From contig NZ_JBLWFH010000002.1 of NCBI RefSeq assembly GCF_050306235.1, positions 186,001 through 250,000 of the forward strand: a DNA stretch of 64,000 nt, written 5' to 3'. Each line of letters starts with the position of its first letter. Position 1 is the stretch's first letter. The translations under genes and the position numbers were made by a program. Under the pieces are notes generated by a model. The model saw nothing but the letters and a program-made list of their open reading frames with translations, had not been told where the DNA came from and made no database searches. The DNA is from Glaciecola sp947496235. GTDB lineage: Bacteria > Pseudomonadota > Gammaproteobacteria > Enterobacterales > Alteromonadaceae. Below are positions 1-8,859 of the stretch, piece after piece.

Positions 1-756
1 AGCCTGGAAACGGCATGTAAATCTATAATGGATGCGACTGAACAAGCCATTAAGCTTTCTGGACAGAAAATGTCTAGCGAACAAATTGTACTTTGTGCTG
101 GATTAGCAGGTGCCAATATTTCGTCTGCTAAAAAAGCGTTTTTAGATCAGCATTTACCTTTTCAAAAAGTGCAGTTAATCAGTGATCTTCATGCAGCTTG
201 TGCAGGCGCTCATGCTGGAGAAAATGGTGCTGTTATCGTTTGCGGTACAGGCTCATCAGCAACCCGTTACCTTGATGGACAGTTTACCGATTATGGTGGC
301 TATGGATTTCCTATTGGAGATAAAGCCAGCGGTGCTTGGTTAGGTTTACAAGCAATTCAATTTTGCCTACAGGCTTTCGATAATTTAAGGCCGAAAGAGG
401 CAACTTTTCATGCAGTCTGTCGTCATCTTAATGCAACATCTGCAGAAGATATTGTACGTAAATGTGCAGATTTTAATTCCAATAATTATGCCGAGATCGT
501 TTTGCCACTATTGCCTCTATTTGAGGAAAAAAACGCAGTGGTGACAGGATTTATAAATGAAGGGCTTGGATATATTCAACGTCTAGCTGACGAAGTATTA
601 ATTACTGAAGATATGCGTCTTTGTTTAATCGGTGGTTTAACTCAAATTTATCGTCCAATGTTAAGTAACGCTGTGCAGAAACGAATAAAAGACTGTCAGC
701 TAAGCCCAGAACAAGGCGCTATTTTATTGGCCAAACAGACAGGAGATTTTTCATGA
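1..756 (+). CDS. nagK: N-acetylglucosamine kinase, BadF/BcrA ATPase family (5' end outside window)
   Basis: The reading frame is open from base 1, so the gene starts upstream and about 45-50 N-terminal residues are missing compared with the usual ~300. The visible 251 residues carry the ASKHA kinase features: CGTGSSATRY (phosphate binding) followed by a GGYGFPIGDKASGAWLG-type loop, then a C-terminal CLIGGLT segment. The family phosphorylates free N-acetylglucosamine with ATP in the cytoplasm to give GlcNAc-6-phosphate. The stop overlaps the start of the next gene (ATGA), so translation is probably coupled. The two following genes use the product directly, which makes the assignment much firmer than the fold alone would. 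Confidence 0.86.
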   Translation, partial: SLETACKSIMDATEQAIKLSGQKMSSEQIVLCAGLAGANISSAKKAFLDQHLPFQKVQLISDLHAACAGAHAGENGAVIVCGTGSSATRYLDGQFTDYGGYGFPIGDKASGAWLGLQAIQFCLQAFDNLRPKEATFHAVCRHLNATSAEDIVRKCADFNSNNYAEIVLPLLPLFEEKNAVVTGFINEGLGYIQRLADEVLITEDMRLCLIGGLTQIYRPMLSNAVQKRIKDCQLSPEQGAILLAKQTGDFS

Positions 757-1751
757 CCAATAGCATTATGGCCAAAGAAGCTAGACAAGCTGGCAGCGCT
801 ATAGCAGGGCAACTAACGCACAACAAATCAGTGTGCGAGAAAATAGTAGCCAATATAAAAAACCGTCCCATCAATATGATAATGATGATAGCGCGAGGTT
901 CTTCAGATCATGCTGGCGTATTTGCCAAGTACCTTTTTGAAGTTGAACTGGGTATTCCAGTGTGTGCAGCTGCGCCTTCAGTTTCCGGGGTGTTCAATAA
1001 ACAATTAAAACTTTCCAATGCATTGGTGATTGTGATTTCTCAATCAGGCCGAAGCCCGGATATTTTAAGACAAGCCAAAGACGCCAAAGCCGGTGGAGCT
1101 TACACTGTGGCTTTAGTGAATGACGAATCTTCGCCATTGGCTCAATTATGTGATGAAGTTCTGCCTATTCGAGCAGGAGAAGAAAAAGCGGTTGCGGCAA
1201 CAAAAAGCTATCTCGCCAGTTTATCTGCTCTTTTACAGCTTTGCGCCGTTTGGTCTGAAAATGACGATTTGCTTGCTTCTTTGGATAAATTACCAGCCGC
1301 TTTGAATACGGTTTGCGAGCAAACTCAGCAGTTACGCTTAGAGCATTTAACCGCCATGCACAACTGTATCGTATTAGGCCGAGCTTTTGGTTACGCCATA
1401 GCTCGAGAGGTCGCCTTGAAATTAAAAGAAGTGTTAGGCATTCATGCCGAGGCTTTTAGCAGCGCAGAGTTTATCCATGGTCCAGTGACATTGGCTGAAA
1501 AACCTTTATCTATTATCGATTTAGAAATTCAAGATGAATCCCATAGCTATCATCGTGCTATGATTGAAGATATTGGTCGACGTCGTGCAAAGCTGGTAAA
1601 ACTTGCTAATGTGTCAAACGATTTTCACCCTAGAGTCTTGCCTTTGCTTTTAATGCAAAGGTTTTATTTAGATATAGAACAGGTTGCGGCAGATATGGGA
1701 TTAAATCCAGATGCACCTCCTGGATTAAACAAAGTCACGGAGACGGTGTAA
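753..1751 (+). CDS. nagB-II: Glucosamine-6-phosphate deaminase, SIS-domain type (NagB-II)
   Basis: 332 residues with two SIS sugar-isomerase domains. The first contains ARGSSDHAG and VISQSGRSPDI, the phosphosugar-binding motifs; the second carries AREVALKLKEVLGIHAEAF, as in the isomerase half of GlmS. No glutamine amidotransferase domain is present. In Shewanella-type chitin/GlcNAc pathways this family replaces classical NagB and converts glucosamine-6-phosphate to fructose-6-phosphate and ammonia. The ATG overlaps the kinase stop by four bases and the stop abuts the nagA ATG, so the three genes form one operon. The family resemblance to GlmS alone would be ambiguous; the neighbours decide the call. 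Confidence 0.88.
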   Translation: MTNSIMAKEARQAGSAIAGQLTHNKSVCEKIVANIKNRPINMIMMIARGSSDHAGVFAKYLFEVELGIPVCAAAPSVSGVFNKQLKLSNALVIVISQSGRSPDILRQAKDAKAGGAYTVALVNDESSPLAQLCDEVLPIRAGEEKAVAATKSYLASLSALLQLCAVWSENDDLLASLDKLPAALNTVCEQTQQLRLEHLTAMHNCIVLGRAFGYAIAREVALKLKEVLGIHAEAFSSAEFIHGPVTLAEKPLSIIDLEIQDESHSYHRAMIEDIGRRRAKLVKLANVSNDFHPRVLPLLLMQRFYLDIEQVAADMGLNPDAPPGLNKVTETV

Positions 1752-2867
1752 ATGAAGCTTTGTGTTGAGCGCGCAATCACGCCAGCAGGAATTGTAAACA
1801 ACGCGGCAATTTCAATCGAAAATGGAGTAATAACTCAGATTGAAGCATCGGTAGATCTACCCGTGCTTTCAGGCACTTTACTTCCTGGCTATGTAGATAC
1901 GCAAGTCAACGGTGGTGGAGGTGTTTTGTTTAATCAACACCTCGATTATAAAAGTCTAGATGTTCTTGCTAAAGCGCATTTGCAATACGGTACCACATCG
2001 ATGCTTCCGACGTTAATCACTGATTGTGAGCAGGTAATGGCGAAAGCAGCAGATGCAATCGCTGAAGCCATTGACGCCAATCACCCTACAATTGTTGGTG
2101 TGCATTATGAAGGTCCTTTTATAAATGAACTAAAACGTGGTGTACACGATAAACAGTTTATACGTACGCCTAAAGATTCTGAATTGGCAATATTAAGTCG
2201 TAAAGACTTAGGTAAAGTCTTGGTCACTGTTGCGCCGGACAATGTGCCCTTAAGTTTTATTCAAGAATTGGTTGCCGAAGGCGTAGTGGTTGCCCTTGGA
2301 CACAGTAATGCTACCTATGAACAAACCCAAGCCGCGCTTGATGCTGGCGCCACAGGTTTTACCCATCTATACAATGCCATGTCTGCATTGCAATCACGAG
2401 CGCCGGGTATGGTTGGAGCGGCACTAAACAACACTTCTGCCTACTGTGGTTTAATCGTTGATCATCATCATGTGCATCCAAGCAGTGCCGCCTTAGCCAT
2501 TAAAGCTAAAGGTGCAGAACATATAATGTTGGTTACAGATGCAATGGCCCACGTAGGTTGCGAACTTACCGAACTGGAATTTTTCGATACCGTAATTAAA
2601 CGTGCGGACGGAAAACTAACTACTCCAGATGGAACCCTAGCTGGCTCCTGCTTAGATATGCACCTAGCGGTGGTAAACACTCACAAAGACTTAGGTTTTT
2701 CCCTTATTGATTGTAGCCGTATGGCGAGTCAAACGCCGGCTAAATTCATGTCACTTGAAAATAGTCTTGGTAGTATTGCTGTGGGTCAGAAAGCAAATCT
2801 GTTATTAGTCAATGACAAACTTGAGCTCGACACTATCTGGCTGAATGGTACGGAAGTGGCAAAGTAA
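1752..2867 (+). CDS. nagA: N-acetylglucosamine-6-phosphate deacetylase
   Basis: 371 residues, the normal length for NagA. Amidohydrolase-fold landmarks occur in order: GYVDTQVNGGGG near residue 50, HYEGPFIN (metal-binding Glu) near 120, ALGHSNATY and THLYNAMS (metal/substrate histidines) around 180-205, and LVTDAM (catalytic Asp) near 260. It removes acetate from GlcNAc-6-phosphate in the cytoplasm, giving glucosamine-6-phosphate for the preceding deaminase. The start codon follows the previous stop with no gap. This is the last gene of the operon; a clear intrinsic terminator begins about 45 bp downstream. Confidence 0.94.
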   Translation: MKLCVERAITPAGIVNNAAISIENGVITQIEASVDLPVLSGTLLPGYVDTQVNGGGGVLFNQHLDYKSLDVLAKAHLQYGTTSMLPTLITDCEQVMAKAADAIAEAIDANHPTIVGVHYEGPFINELKRGVHDKQFIRTPKDSELAILSRKDLGKVLVTVAPDNVPLSFIQELVAEGVVVALGHSNATYEQTQAALDAGATGFTHLYNAMSALQSRAPGMVGAALNNTSAYCGLIVDHHHVHPSSAALAIKAKGAEHIMLVTDAMAHVGCELTELEFFDTVIKRADGKLTTPDGTLAGSCLDMHLAVVNTHKDLGFSLIDCSRMASQTPAKFMSLENSLGSIAVGQKANLLLVNDKLELDTIWLNGTEVAK

Positions 2868-2910
2868 TCATTATTTTCAGATTAGAAATCTGAAAAAAGT
2901 CAAAATCATT

Positions 2911-2942
2911 AATGCCGTTCAAATAAGAGCGGCATTTTTTTG
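2911..2942 (+). terminator. Intrinsic terminator of the nag operon
   Basis: A 10-bp stem (AATGCCGTTC pairing with GAGCGGCATT, one G-T pair) with a six-base loop is followed by a run of T. It lies 44 bp after the nagA stop. Confidence 0.88.
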
Positions 2943-3064
2943 CATATAAAACTCTGATCATGCCAACAGTAGGTCATATTGAATTGTGTAGAGATTCACA
3001 CTATTCTAACAATGAACGAAGTTTGTTTAAGGTTAAATAACTAAAAAACAACTTGCGAGGCACC

Positions 3065-6000
3065 ATGGAAGAACAGCCAACCTCTCCAAATGAAGATTTA
3101 ATTCAAAAAGCCTACTCAAAATACATCAAGGGCTATGAGCTTATGTTTGGATCTGACGATGACCAAATGCGAGCCATTGAATATTTTGAAGACGCCCAAG
3201 CTCTGTATAAAAAAGCCAACTCAAATGATTTCCTTATACCACTGCTCGAACATGGAAAGCTATTAGTCGAACAACGAAAATACCAAGAGGCTGAAACCAA
3301 ATTCATAGCGTATTTGGAAGCTTCCCCCGACAGCGCTGAGGTTTACAATCAACTAGGATTTTGCCGAACGCAGCAAGGCGAAAATCGATACACCGAAGCC
3401 AAATACGATTATAAAAGATCTATAGAATTATATGAATTAGTGGATTCAAATGACAGACAGTATCCTTTAAAGAATTGTGCAGAGTTGCTTCGTAATATTG
3501 GGGAATTCCAAGAAGCGGAAAGTCTGTATCGACAAGGACTTAAATTTGGCGATATACCTATGCAAGCTTTTTTGCACAATGGTCTGGGTTTATGTCTCGA
3601 AAACCAAGGTGAACAGGGATTTGATGAAGCAATTGAAGAATATCGAATATCAAGTCAGCTATATGATTCATTAGCTTCACCCGACAGAGTCTATCCTTTA
3701 AAAAATTGTGCAGAGTTGCTTCGTAAAATTGGGGAATATCGAGAAGCAGAAAGTCTGTATCGAGAAGGACTTAAATTCGGCGATAAATCTATGCAGGCTT
3801 ATTTGTATAATGGTTTAGGTATTTGTCTCCAAAACCAAGGAGATAGTAAGTTTGATGAGGCAATTGAAAATTATAAAATATCAAGTGAACTTTACGATTC
3901 ATTAGCTTCAAGCGACAGAATATATCCTCTGAGGAATTGGGGAAATACTTTGAGGTTAAAAGGTGATTATAAAGCAGCTGAAGAAAAGTTACGTGAAGTT
4001 GTTACTATAGATGATACCTATGCTGATGCATTTAATACATTAGGTATATGTATAGAAAGGCAAGATGAGTCTCGGATCAAAGAAGCATTAGAATATTACA
4101 AAAAATCCACTGAGCTTTATACTGAGCAAGGTTTAAAAGATAAGAAATATTCTCTAAGGAATTGGGGGCTCGTATTAAGTTACTTAGGAGATTATCAAGC
4201 TGCAGAAGAGAAGTTCCGGGAAGCATTATCTGAAGATTCTACTTATGCAGACGTTTATAACGACATAGGCATTTGTTTTGAAGTCCAAGGAGAAGAGCAT
4301 TTCGATGATGCGATAGAAGAATATAGAAAGTCTTGTCTCCAATATGATATCAACGGGCACAATGGCGATAAGCGGTACCCCTTACGCAATTTAGGCAATT
4401 TACTTCGAGTTCAAGGAGATTTAAAGGAAGCAGAAGAAGCTCTACTCGAAGCGATTAATGTAGATGAGACCTATGCTCAAGCCTATAATGATTTGGGACT
4501 ATGCTTAGAAGAACAAGGCATTGAGCGTTTTGAGGAAGCGCAAGAATACTACGAAAAGTCTATACACTGGTACATAAAAACCCTTCCAGACCAAGCATTT
4601 TTTCCTTATGGTAATCTGGGAGTTTTACATGCAAAAAAAGGTGAGTATACAAGCGCGTTTGACTATTTCGAAAAAGCAGTAAAAGTGAACAATAGTTCGC
4701 CTTTTCCTTATCATAATCTTGCCCATTACCAATTTAAAATTGGAAAATATGAAGAGGGATGGAAGAATTGGCGTGCAGCAATTGCCAGATACAATGAAGC
4801 TAAGTCTGACAAAATAGATTATTACAGCTTATCTGACCAAAATACCCTAGCACAACTGATTACCATGCTAGACGCTGATTATGCTGGCGCTGAAGCTTTA
4901 TATTTAGACGTTTTAGAACATGATAATACTAATCTAAATGCATTGTCTGGTTTGGCGCAACTATATTACGAATCCTTAAATTCAAATGCACCTGTACCAG
5001 CCGCTGGAATTGGTTTAGATTGTTATGTAAAGAAAACTATCGCTATATATAACGCAAGAATTACCAAAGACGACAATTGGAAGGATCAGATTGAATTAGC
5101 TGATTTCTATCTGAAAACGGGTGCATTTATAGACAGTGAAAAAGTGTTAGAAAAATGCAGATCCTATATATATGATTCTCCTGAAAAAAAGGTCGTTTTT
5201 AAAATCATTGAAGGCTTAATACACTTAAATTTAGAGCGCTATAAAAGGGCTAAAAATAGTTTTTCTGAAGCATTGAGATATGAACCTTCAAACATTGAAG
5301 CTAAAACTCACTTATCTGATGCACTTTTCAAAATGGAACGTTTTGAAGCTGCCGAATCCGAATATTTAAAATTGCTTCAACTAGCGCCTAATAATATTGA
5401 TGCGTTAACAGGGTACGCCTCATTGTGTATTGAGTTAGCCGATAATGGCGAGGTAGATCGCTACTGCGTAGCAGAAGAGAATTTAACCAAAGCTATCAAT
5501 GTTGGCTACAGTACTGAACGCGGATCTAAATTATTGAAAGATAGAGAGCTTTCAGAAGTATACTATTTGCGCGGTTATGCACGGGTTAGAATTTGTGAAA
5601 CAGACTCATTTAGTGGCAATAATGTTTCTTTAGCAACAGCAGTAAAAGATTTTAAACAGTGTAAAAAGCACGACGATAAAAATTTCAAAGCTGATGCTGC
5701 GATCTACAAATTGAACAAAACACTTAATCAACAAATTAAATCCAAGCTTGTTGATACTCTCGGTCCTCTACTTATAAGTCTGCTATCTGTAATTGTATTT
5801 ATACTTGCTCAAGTCGATTTTTTTGTTGCAGGAAGCATCGGGGCTGAACAGGGGAGCATACTATATCAATCTAGGCTTTCCCAAGAAGTCTATGTAGTGC
5901 TGACATTTTCCTCATTAATCTTTTTGACTGCAGGTATCTACCTACCCAATGTGCTTAAACTAAAAGTTGGAGGTATAGAACTAGAGAAAGGTGATGTGCA

Positions 6001-6070
6001 GCAGACCTCAATAAAAGCGATGAGTATAGGCATTACAAAGAGTTCGAGCATAGGGGCGGCAAAGAGCTAA
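3065..6070 (+). CDS. Large TPR-repeat protein with C-terminal membrane anchor
   Basis: 1001 residues from the ATG at 3065, preceded by GCGAGG; an in-frame TTG at 3053 is less likely. Almost the whole protein is tetratricopeptide helices with recurring A-E-x-x-Y/L patterns. Residues about 130-290 contain nearly identical 77-residue modules (231 bp period), which look like a recent tandem duplication. Two hydrophobic segments follow at about 893-921 and 942-966, then a short tail with LKVGGIELEKG. There is no signal peptide, so the TPR part is probably cytoplasmic and membrane-tethered. It is a likely scaffold for protein-protein contacts; no enzymatic domain is visible and I cannot assign a pathway. 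It stands alone. Confidence 0.8.
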   Translation: MEEQPTSPNEDLIQKAYSKYIKGYELMFGSDDDQMRAIEYFEDAQALYKKANSNDFLIPLLEHGKLLVEQRKYQEAETKFIAYLEASPDSAEVYNQLGFCRTQQGENRYTEAKYDYKRSIELYELVDSNDRQYPLKNCAELLRNIGEFQEAESLYRQGLKFGDIPMQAFLHNGLGLCLENQGEQGFDEAIEEYRISSQLYDSLASPDRVYPLKNCAELLRKIGEYREAESLYREGLKFGDKSMQAYLYNGLGICLQNQGDSKFDEAIENYKISSELYDSLASSDRIYPLRNWGNTLRLKGDYKAAEEKLREVVTIDDTYADAFNTLGICIERQDESRIKEALEYYKKSTELYTEQGLKDKKYSLRNWGLVLSYLGDYQAAEEKFREALSEDSTYADVYNDIGICFEVQGEEHFDDAIEEYRKSCLQYDINGHNGDKRYPLRNLGNLLRVQGDLKEAEEALLEAINVDETYAQAYNDLGLCLEEQGIERFEEAQEYYEKSIHWYIKTLPDQAFFPYGNLGVLHAKKGEYTSAFDYFEKAVKVNNSSPFPYHNLAHYQFKIGKYEEGWKNWRAAIARYNEAKSDKIDYYSLSDQNTLAQLITMLDADYAGAEALYLDVLEHDNTNLNALSGLAQLYYESLNSNAPVPAAGIGLDCYVKKTIAIYNARITKDDNWKDQIELADFYLKTGAFIDSEKVLEKCRSYIYDSPEKKVVFKIIEGLIHLNLERYKRAKNSFSEALRYEPSNIEAKTHLSDALFKMERFEAAESEYLKLLQLAPNNIDALTGYASLCIELADNGEVDRYCVAEENLTKAINVGYSTERGSKLLKDRELSEVYYLRGYARVRICETDSFSGNNVSLATAVKDFKQCKKHDDKNFKADAAIYKLNKTLNQQIKSKLVDTLGPLLISLLSVIVFILAQVDFFVAGSIGAEQGSILYQSRLSQEVYVVLTFSSLIFLTAGIYLPNVLKLKVGGIELEKGDVQQTSIKAMSIGITKSSSIGAAKS

Positions 6071-6529
6071 ATTATCCGTAATGAGCATAAAAATAGAGCC
6101 AAGTTTACTGAATGAGCAAAATAAGATTTCAGTATACTCGGCTACTAAGAAAATGTTATCTACGCCATGTAGGCTCCGCCACAAACAGGATTGTAAGTGC
6201 CCGTAATATGTGAACTTGCTTCACTTGCTAAATAGCTCAACCACGAGCGCCACCTGTCACAAGGGCATTACGTTGAGTCATTGAAATTCCTGTCTGTTTA
6301 TTTATTCCAAAATATGGAAAGTAACTAATTGAATTGTCTTTAGTTTACATTGGTTGAAGGAACTGAAATGCAGAACCTGCTATAAGTTGGATCTTGGTCA
6401 ATAAAATGGATAAATTTAACGAGCTTTATGTTTACCAAGAGACTTGGGAATAGAATTAGTCGAAGATAGTTTTTTAGGTTAGTGTATATGGGAATTATAC
6501 AAATAACCTTATCGAAAAAAGAGTTATCA
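6071..6529. other. Intergenic region, mostly non-coding
   Basis: 459 bp between the TPR gene and the serine hydrolase. The only structure I can support is the short-chain dehydrogenase remnant at 6160-6281 on the minus strand. The remaining ~250 bp before the hydrolase are AT-rich with no convincing ORF, terminator or promoter. Confidence 0.5.
6160..6281 (-). pseudogene. Deletion remnant of a short-chain dehydrogenase/reductase
   Basis: On the minus strand an ATG at 6281 begins MTQRNALVTGGARG, the classic N-terminal Rossmann glycine motif of acetoacetyl-CoA-reductase-like SDR enzymes. After 14 codons the reading jumps, one frame off, to LSYLASEASSHITG and then VCGGAYMA and a stop at 6160-6162. 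The second part is exactly how SDR proteins end. The ~200 codons between, including the Ser-Tyr-Lys active site, are gone and the two pieces are out of frame. The remnant is therefore an internal-deletion pseudogene. The family assignment rests on the motifs at both ends; which SDR it was cannot be told. Confidence 0.75.
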
Positions 6530-7672
6530 ATGCGAAATTATTTAATCGTTTTATTATTTGCAACACTGTATTCAAGCGGAACTTTGGCCAAAGGTTTACC
6601 CGACCAAGAAATTGATAAGTGGTTTGAAACTGCTGTAACGCATGAGCATGTGCCTGGTATTACGGTCGCTGTTGGTGGCCCTGAAGGTGTTGTCTATGCT
6701 AAAGGCTTTGGATTTGCTGATTTAGAAAATTCATTACCCATGACCACTGAACACAAGGTTCGCATTGGAAGTGTATCCAAATTGATAGCGACTGCCGGTC
6801 TGATGCGACTGTATGACCAAGGCAAGGTAGATTTGGATAAACCTGTTATTGAATATGCGCCAGCCTGGTCACAAGATAAACCAGCGTTATCTCTACGACA
6901 ACTTACATCACACACTGCGGGCATTCGTCATTATAAAGCTGGGGCAGATGAGTTTTTACTGAATAAAAACTTTACTAGCATTAATGAATCCCTAACTCTT
7001 TTTAAAGATGATCCCCTGCTATTCACTCCAGGCGAAAAATTTACCTATTCTACATTTGCATGGACTTTAGTAAGCGCGGCTATGGAAGGGGCGGATAACA
7101 AGCGCAATTTTACTCAGATCATTCAACAAGAAGTGTTTGAACCTCTAGGTTTAAAGGACACTAGCTTTGACGACCAATACGAAATTATCAGTCATCGAGC
7201 GCAACCTTACAGTGTCTATCAAGACAAATTGTTTAATTCTCCGCAAACGGATCACAGTTATAAATGGGCCGGTGGCGGGTTTATCTCAACGCCATCTGAT
7301 GTGGTAAGGTTTGCAGTAGCACATCTGCAAAATGACTATTTAAAACCGGAAACGGTCAATCTCATGTTCACCCCCGCCAAGCTTAATAATGGCGACGGGG
7401 TTAATTTTGGTATTGGCTGGATGGTCGGCTTTAACAGCTATAAAAACCGCGACAGCTACAAGGACAATGAAGAAGTTCTCGCGATGATGGAATCAATGCC
7501 AAATGCGGTGATGCATTCAGGTGGCAGTATGGGCGGTATTACTATGTTGATCATGTGCACTGACCACAAGCGGGCTGTGACTGTTGTTAAAAATGTCAAT
7601 GGTGATGATTCTGCAGATGTTTTTGCTTTGGCGTTAAAAACCTTACATGTGTTCCACAAAGAAGATAATTAA
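6530..7672 (+). CDS. Exported serine hydrolase, class C beta-lactamase/D-Ala-D-Ala carboxypeptidase fold
   Basis: 380 residues from the ATG at 6530, which has AAAAAAGAG upstream and gives a typical signal peptide (cleavage near GTLAKG). A longer in-frame start at 6482 would bury that signal. The nucleophile motif SVSK lies at residues 81-84, the second motif is Y173-S-T, and HSGGSMGG near 347 occupies the KTG position. The family cleaves amide or ester bonds in peptides, antibiotics or lipids in the periplasm; the substrate cannot be deduced. A second member of the family is encoded at 22294-23463. No operon partner is evident apart from the small gene 46 bp downstream. Confidence 0.85.
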   Translation: MRNYLIVLLFATLYSSGTLAKGLPDQEIDKWFETAVTHEHVPGITVAVGGPEGVVYAKGFGFADLENSLPMTTEHKVRIGSVSKLIATAGLMRLYDQGKVDLDKPVIEYAPAWSQDKPALSLRQLTSHTAGIRHYKAGADEFLLNKNFTSINESLTLFKDDPLLFTPGEKFTYSTFAWTLVSAAMEGADNKRNFTQIIQQEVFEPLGLKDTSFDDQYEIISHRAQPYSVYQDKLFNSPQTDHSYKWAGGGFISTPSDVVRFAVAHLQNDYLKPETVNLMFTPAKLNNGDGVNFGIGWMVGFNSYKNRDSYKDNEEVLAMMESMPNAVMHSGGSMGGITMLIMCTDHKRAVTVVKNVNGDDSADVFALALKTLHVFHKEDN

Positions 7673-7718
7673 CTAAGTAAGAGTATCGCGACAAAGGCCA
7701 TGACTCAAATAAGGTGAG

Positions 7719-8168
7719 ATGGAATCTGTTTCCGAGCAAATAGGCACCGAATTTAATGCTGTCGTAGGGTGGGGATACTTTAGTCATTACTTTACAGAAA
7801 TTGACTATCAAAATGGCGTCTTCAATTTATACAAAACAAGTCCAGAGAGTACAGAAACATTAAGCGGGGTTCGATTTAACACAGATGCTGGACCGCTAAT
7901 TTTCAGCGCTACGTTAAATAATAAAGAAGTGAACCTTATGTTGGATACTGGTTCTCCAGTATCGGTTTTTGATCCAAGCAAAGCAGATATATCAGCTGTA
8001 GATGATGTGCAATTTACCGTCAATAACCAAGTTGTTAAGGTAGCTAAATATGAACAAGACTTATCAGTACTTGCAGATTTGGGAGTAGTAGGTATTGTCG
8101 GTGGAGATTTTCTTGCTCAATATAAAGTGCTTATTGACCCAAAAAATAAGCGACTTTACTTACTATAA
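7719..8168 (+). CDS. Retropepsin-like aspartic protease domain protein, possibly N-terminally truncated
   Basis: 149 residues. The motif LMLDTGSPVSVFD near residue 70 is the active-site DTG loop of clan AA aspartic proteases, and the C-terminal GIVGGDFLAQYKVLIDPKNK matches the end of such a lobe. Before it, residues 12-40 (VVGWGYFSHYFTEIDYQNG) look like the end of another lobe whose own DTG half is missing. There is no signal peptide although relatives are usually exported. An in-frame TAA nine bases upstream prevents extension, and a GGTGAG ribosome site precedes the ATG. It may be a decayed two-lobe protein or a small single-lobe protein acting as a dimer. Confidence 0.6.
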   Translation: MESVSEQIGTEFNAVVGWGYFSHYFTEIDYQNGVFNLYKTSPESTETLSGVRFNTDAGPLIFSATLNNKEVNLMLDTGSPVSVFDPSKADISAVDDVQFTVNNQVVKVAKYEQDLSVLADLGVVGIVGGDFLAQYKVLIDPKNKRLYLL

Positions 8169-8207
8169 AAAGGCGACCTCCCAGGTCAGGGAACCTGTGG
8201 AAGTCGC
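8166..8207 (-). terminator. Hairpin terminator for the XRE/membrane protein pair
   Basis: An imperfect long hairpin (GCGAC at 8173-8177 with GTCGC at 8203-8207, plus an inner AGGT/ACCT stem) is followed, reading the minus strand, by five T residues. It lies just beyond the stop of the XRE gene and may also stop transcription of the converging protease gene. Confidence 0.55.
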
Positions 8208-8229
8208 TCTGAGGTAACAGATTTACTGA

Positions 8230-8430
8230 TTAACTTTGGTGTTCATCATCGAAAATTTCTTCAATTTTCATGTTGAACACCCTGGCTGCTTTAAACGCTA
8301 AGGGTAAACTGGGATCAAATTTACCCTTTTCTATGGCATTAACGGTCTGGCGAGTGACATCTAAGGCTTCTGCTAAATCCGCTTGAGTCCAATCCCGTTC
8401 AGCTCGGAGTACTTTAAGTCTATTTTTCAT
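8230..8430 (-). CDS. Small XRE-family transcriptional regulator
   Basis: 66 residues made almost entirely of a helix-turn-helix domain: RLKVLRAERDWTQADLAEAL, then DVTRQTVNAIEKGKFDPSLP and an acidic EEIFDDE end. This is the YozG-like group of minimal Cro/CI-type regulators that are commonly encoded next to a small integral membrane protein. Its ATG overlaps the stop of the upstream membrane-protein gene, so the two are co-translated. I infer that it represses its own promoter through the inverted repeat at 8860-8891. It could respond to its membrane partner, but no ligand is known. Confidence 0.88.
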   Translation of the reverse strand: MKNRLKVLRAERDWTQADLAEALDVTRQTVNAIEKGKFDPSLPLAFKAARVFNMKIEEIFDDEHQS

Positions 8431-8840
8431 TCGTACTTCCTAAAGCCAACAAAAACACTGACTAAGTAGCTAATGCCCATTACGAACAAAATATTGGCAG
8501 GATTAGGTGTCGATTCGATTAAACGAATACCTTCAAGTAATCCGTAAACCGCACCAAAAATCATACTGATTCCCAAGGATATGGCCATTGCATTCATGTG
8601 CACTCTTCGCTGTAACTCGTCCATTGCCATAAGGTGTGCTTTATTTGCCATGATCATTTTGTATCCACAGCTCAAGTTTACAAGAATGACAATTAAGGAA
8701 ATGACCACTGAATAATCCCAGAGAAACTTAGGACCAAAGGCAAGTAACGCTAAGCTTAATACCCAAGATGCTGTCCAAATAAAAATAGTATGAGAGGATT
8801 TATTCAATCGTTGTGTCAGATTCGCATTTTCATGTTGCAT
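8427..8840 (-). CDS. Four-helix membrane protein paired with XRE regulator
   Basis: 137 residues from the ATG at 8840 (GAGG six bases upstream; an in-frame GTG at 8852 is less likely). Four hydrophobic segments are visible, with the charged stretch AMDELQRRVHMNAMAIS between the second and third, a pattern typical of the small membrane proteins that accompany YozG-like regulators. No enzymatic motif is present. It is the first gene of a two-gene operon and overlaps the regulator by four bases. Its function is unknown. Confidence 0.78.
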   Translation of the reverse strand: MQHENANLTQRLNKSSHTIFIWTASWVLSLALLAFGPKFLWDYSVVISLIVILVNLSCGYKMIMANKAHLMAMDELQRRVHMNAMAISLGISMIFGAVYGLLEGIRLIESTPNPANILFVMGISYLVSVFVGFRKYE

Positions 8841-8859
8841 TATTAACCTCACTTAAAAT

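Noticed and set aside
6405..6480. Short frame MDKFNELYVYQETWE as remnant of a four-helix-bundle protein
   Set aside because: Only 15 codons and a loose resemblance to a common N-terminal pattern; not enough to support a gene or pseudogene.
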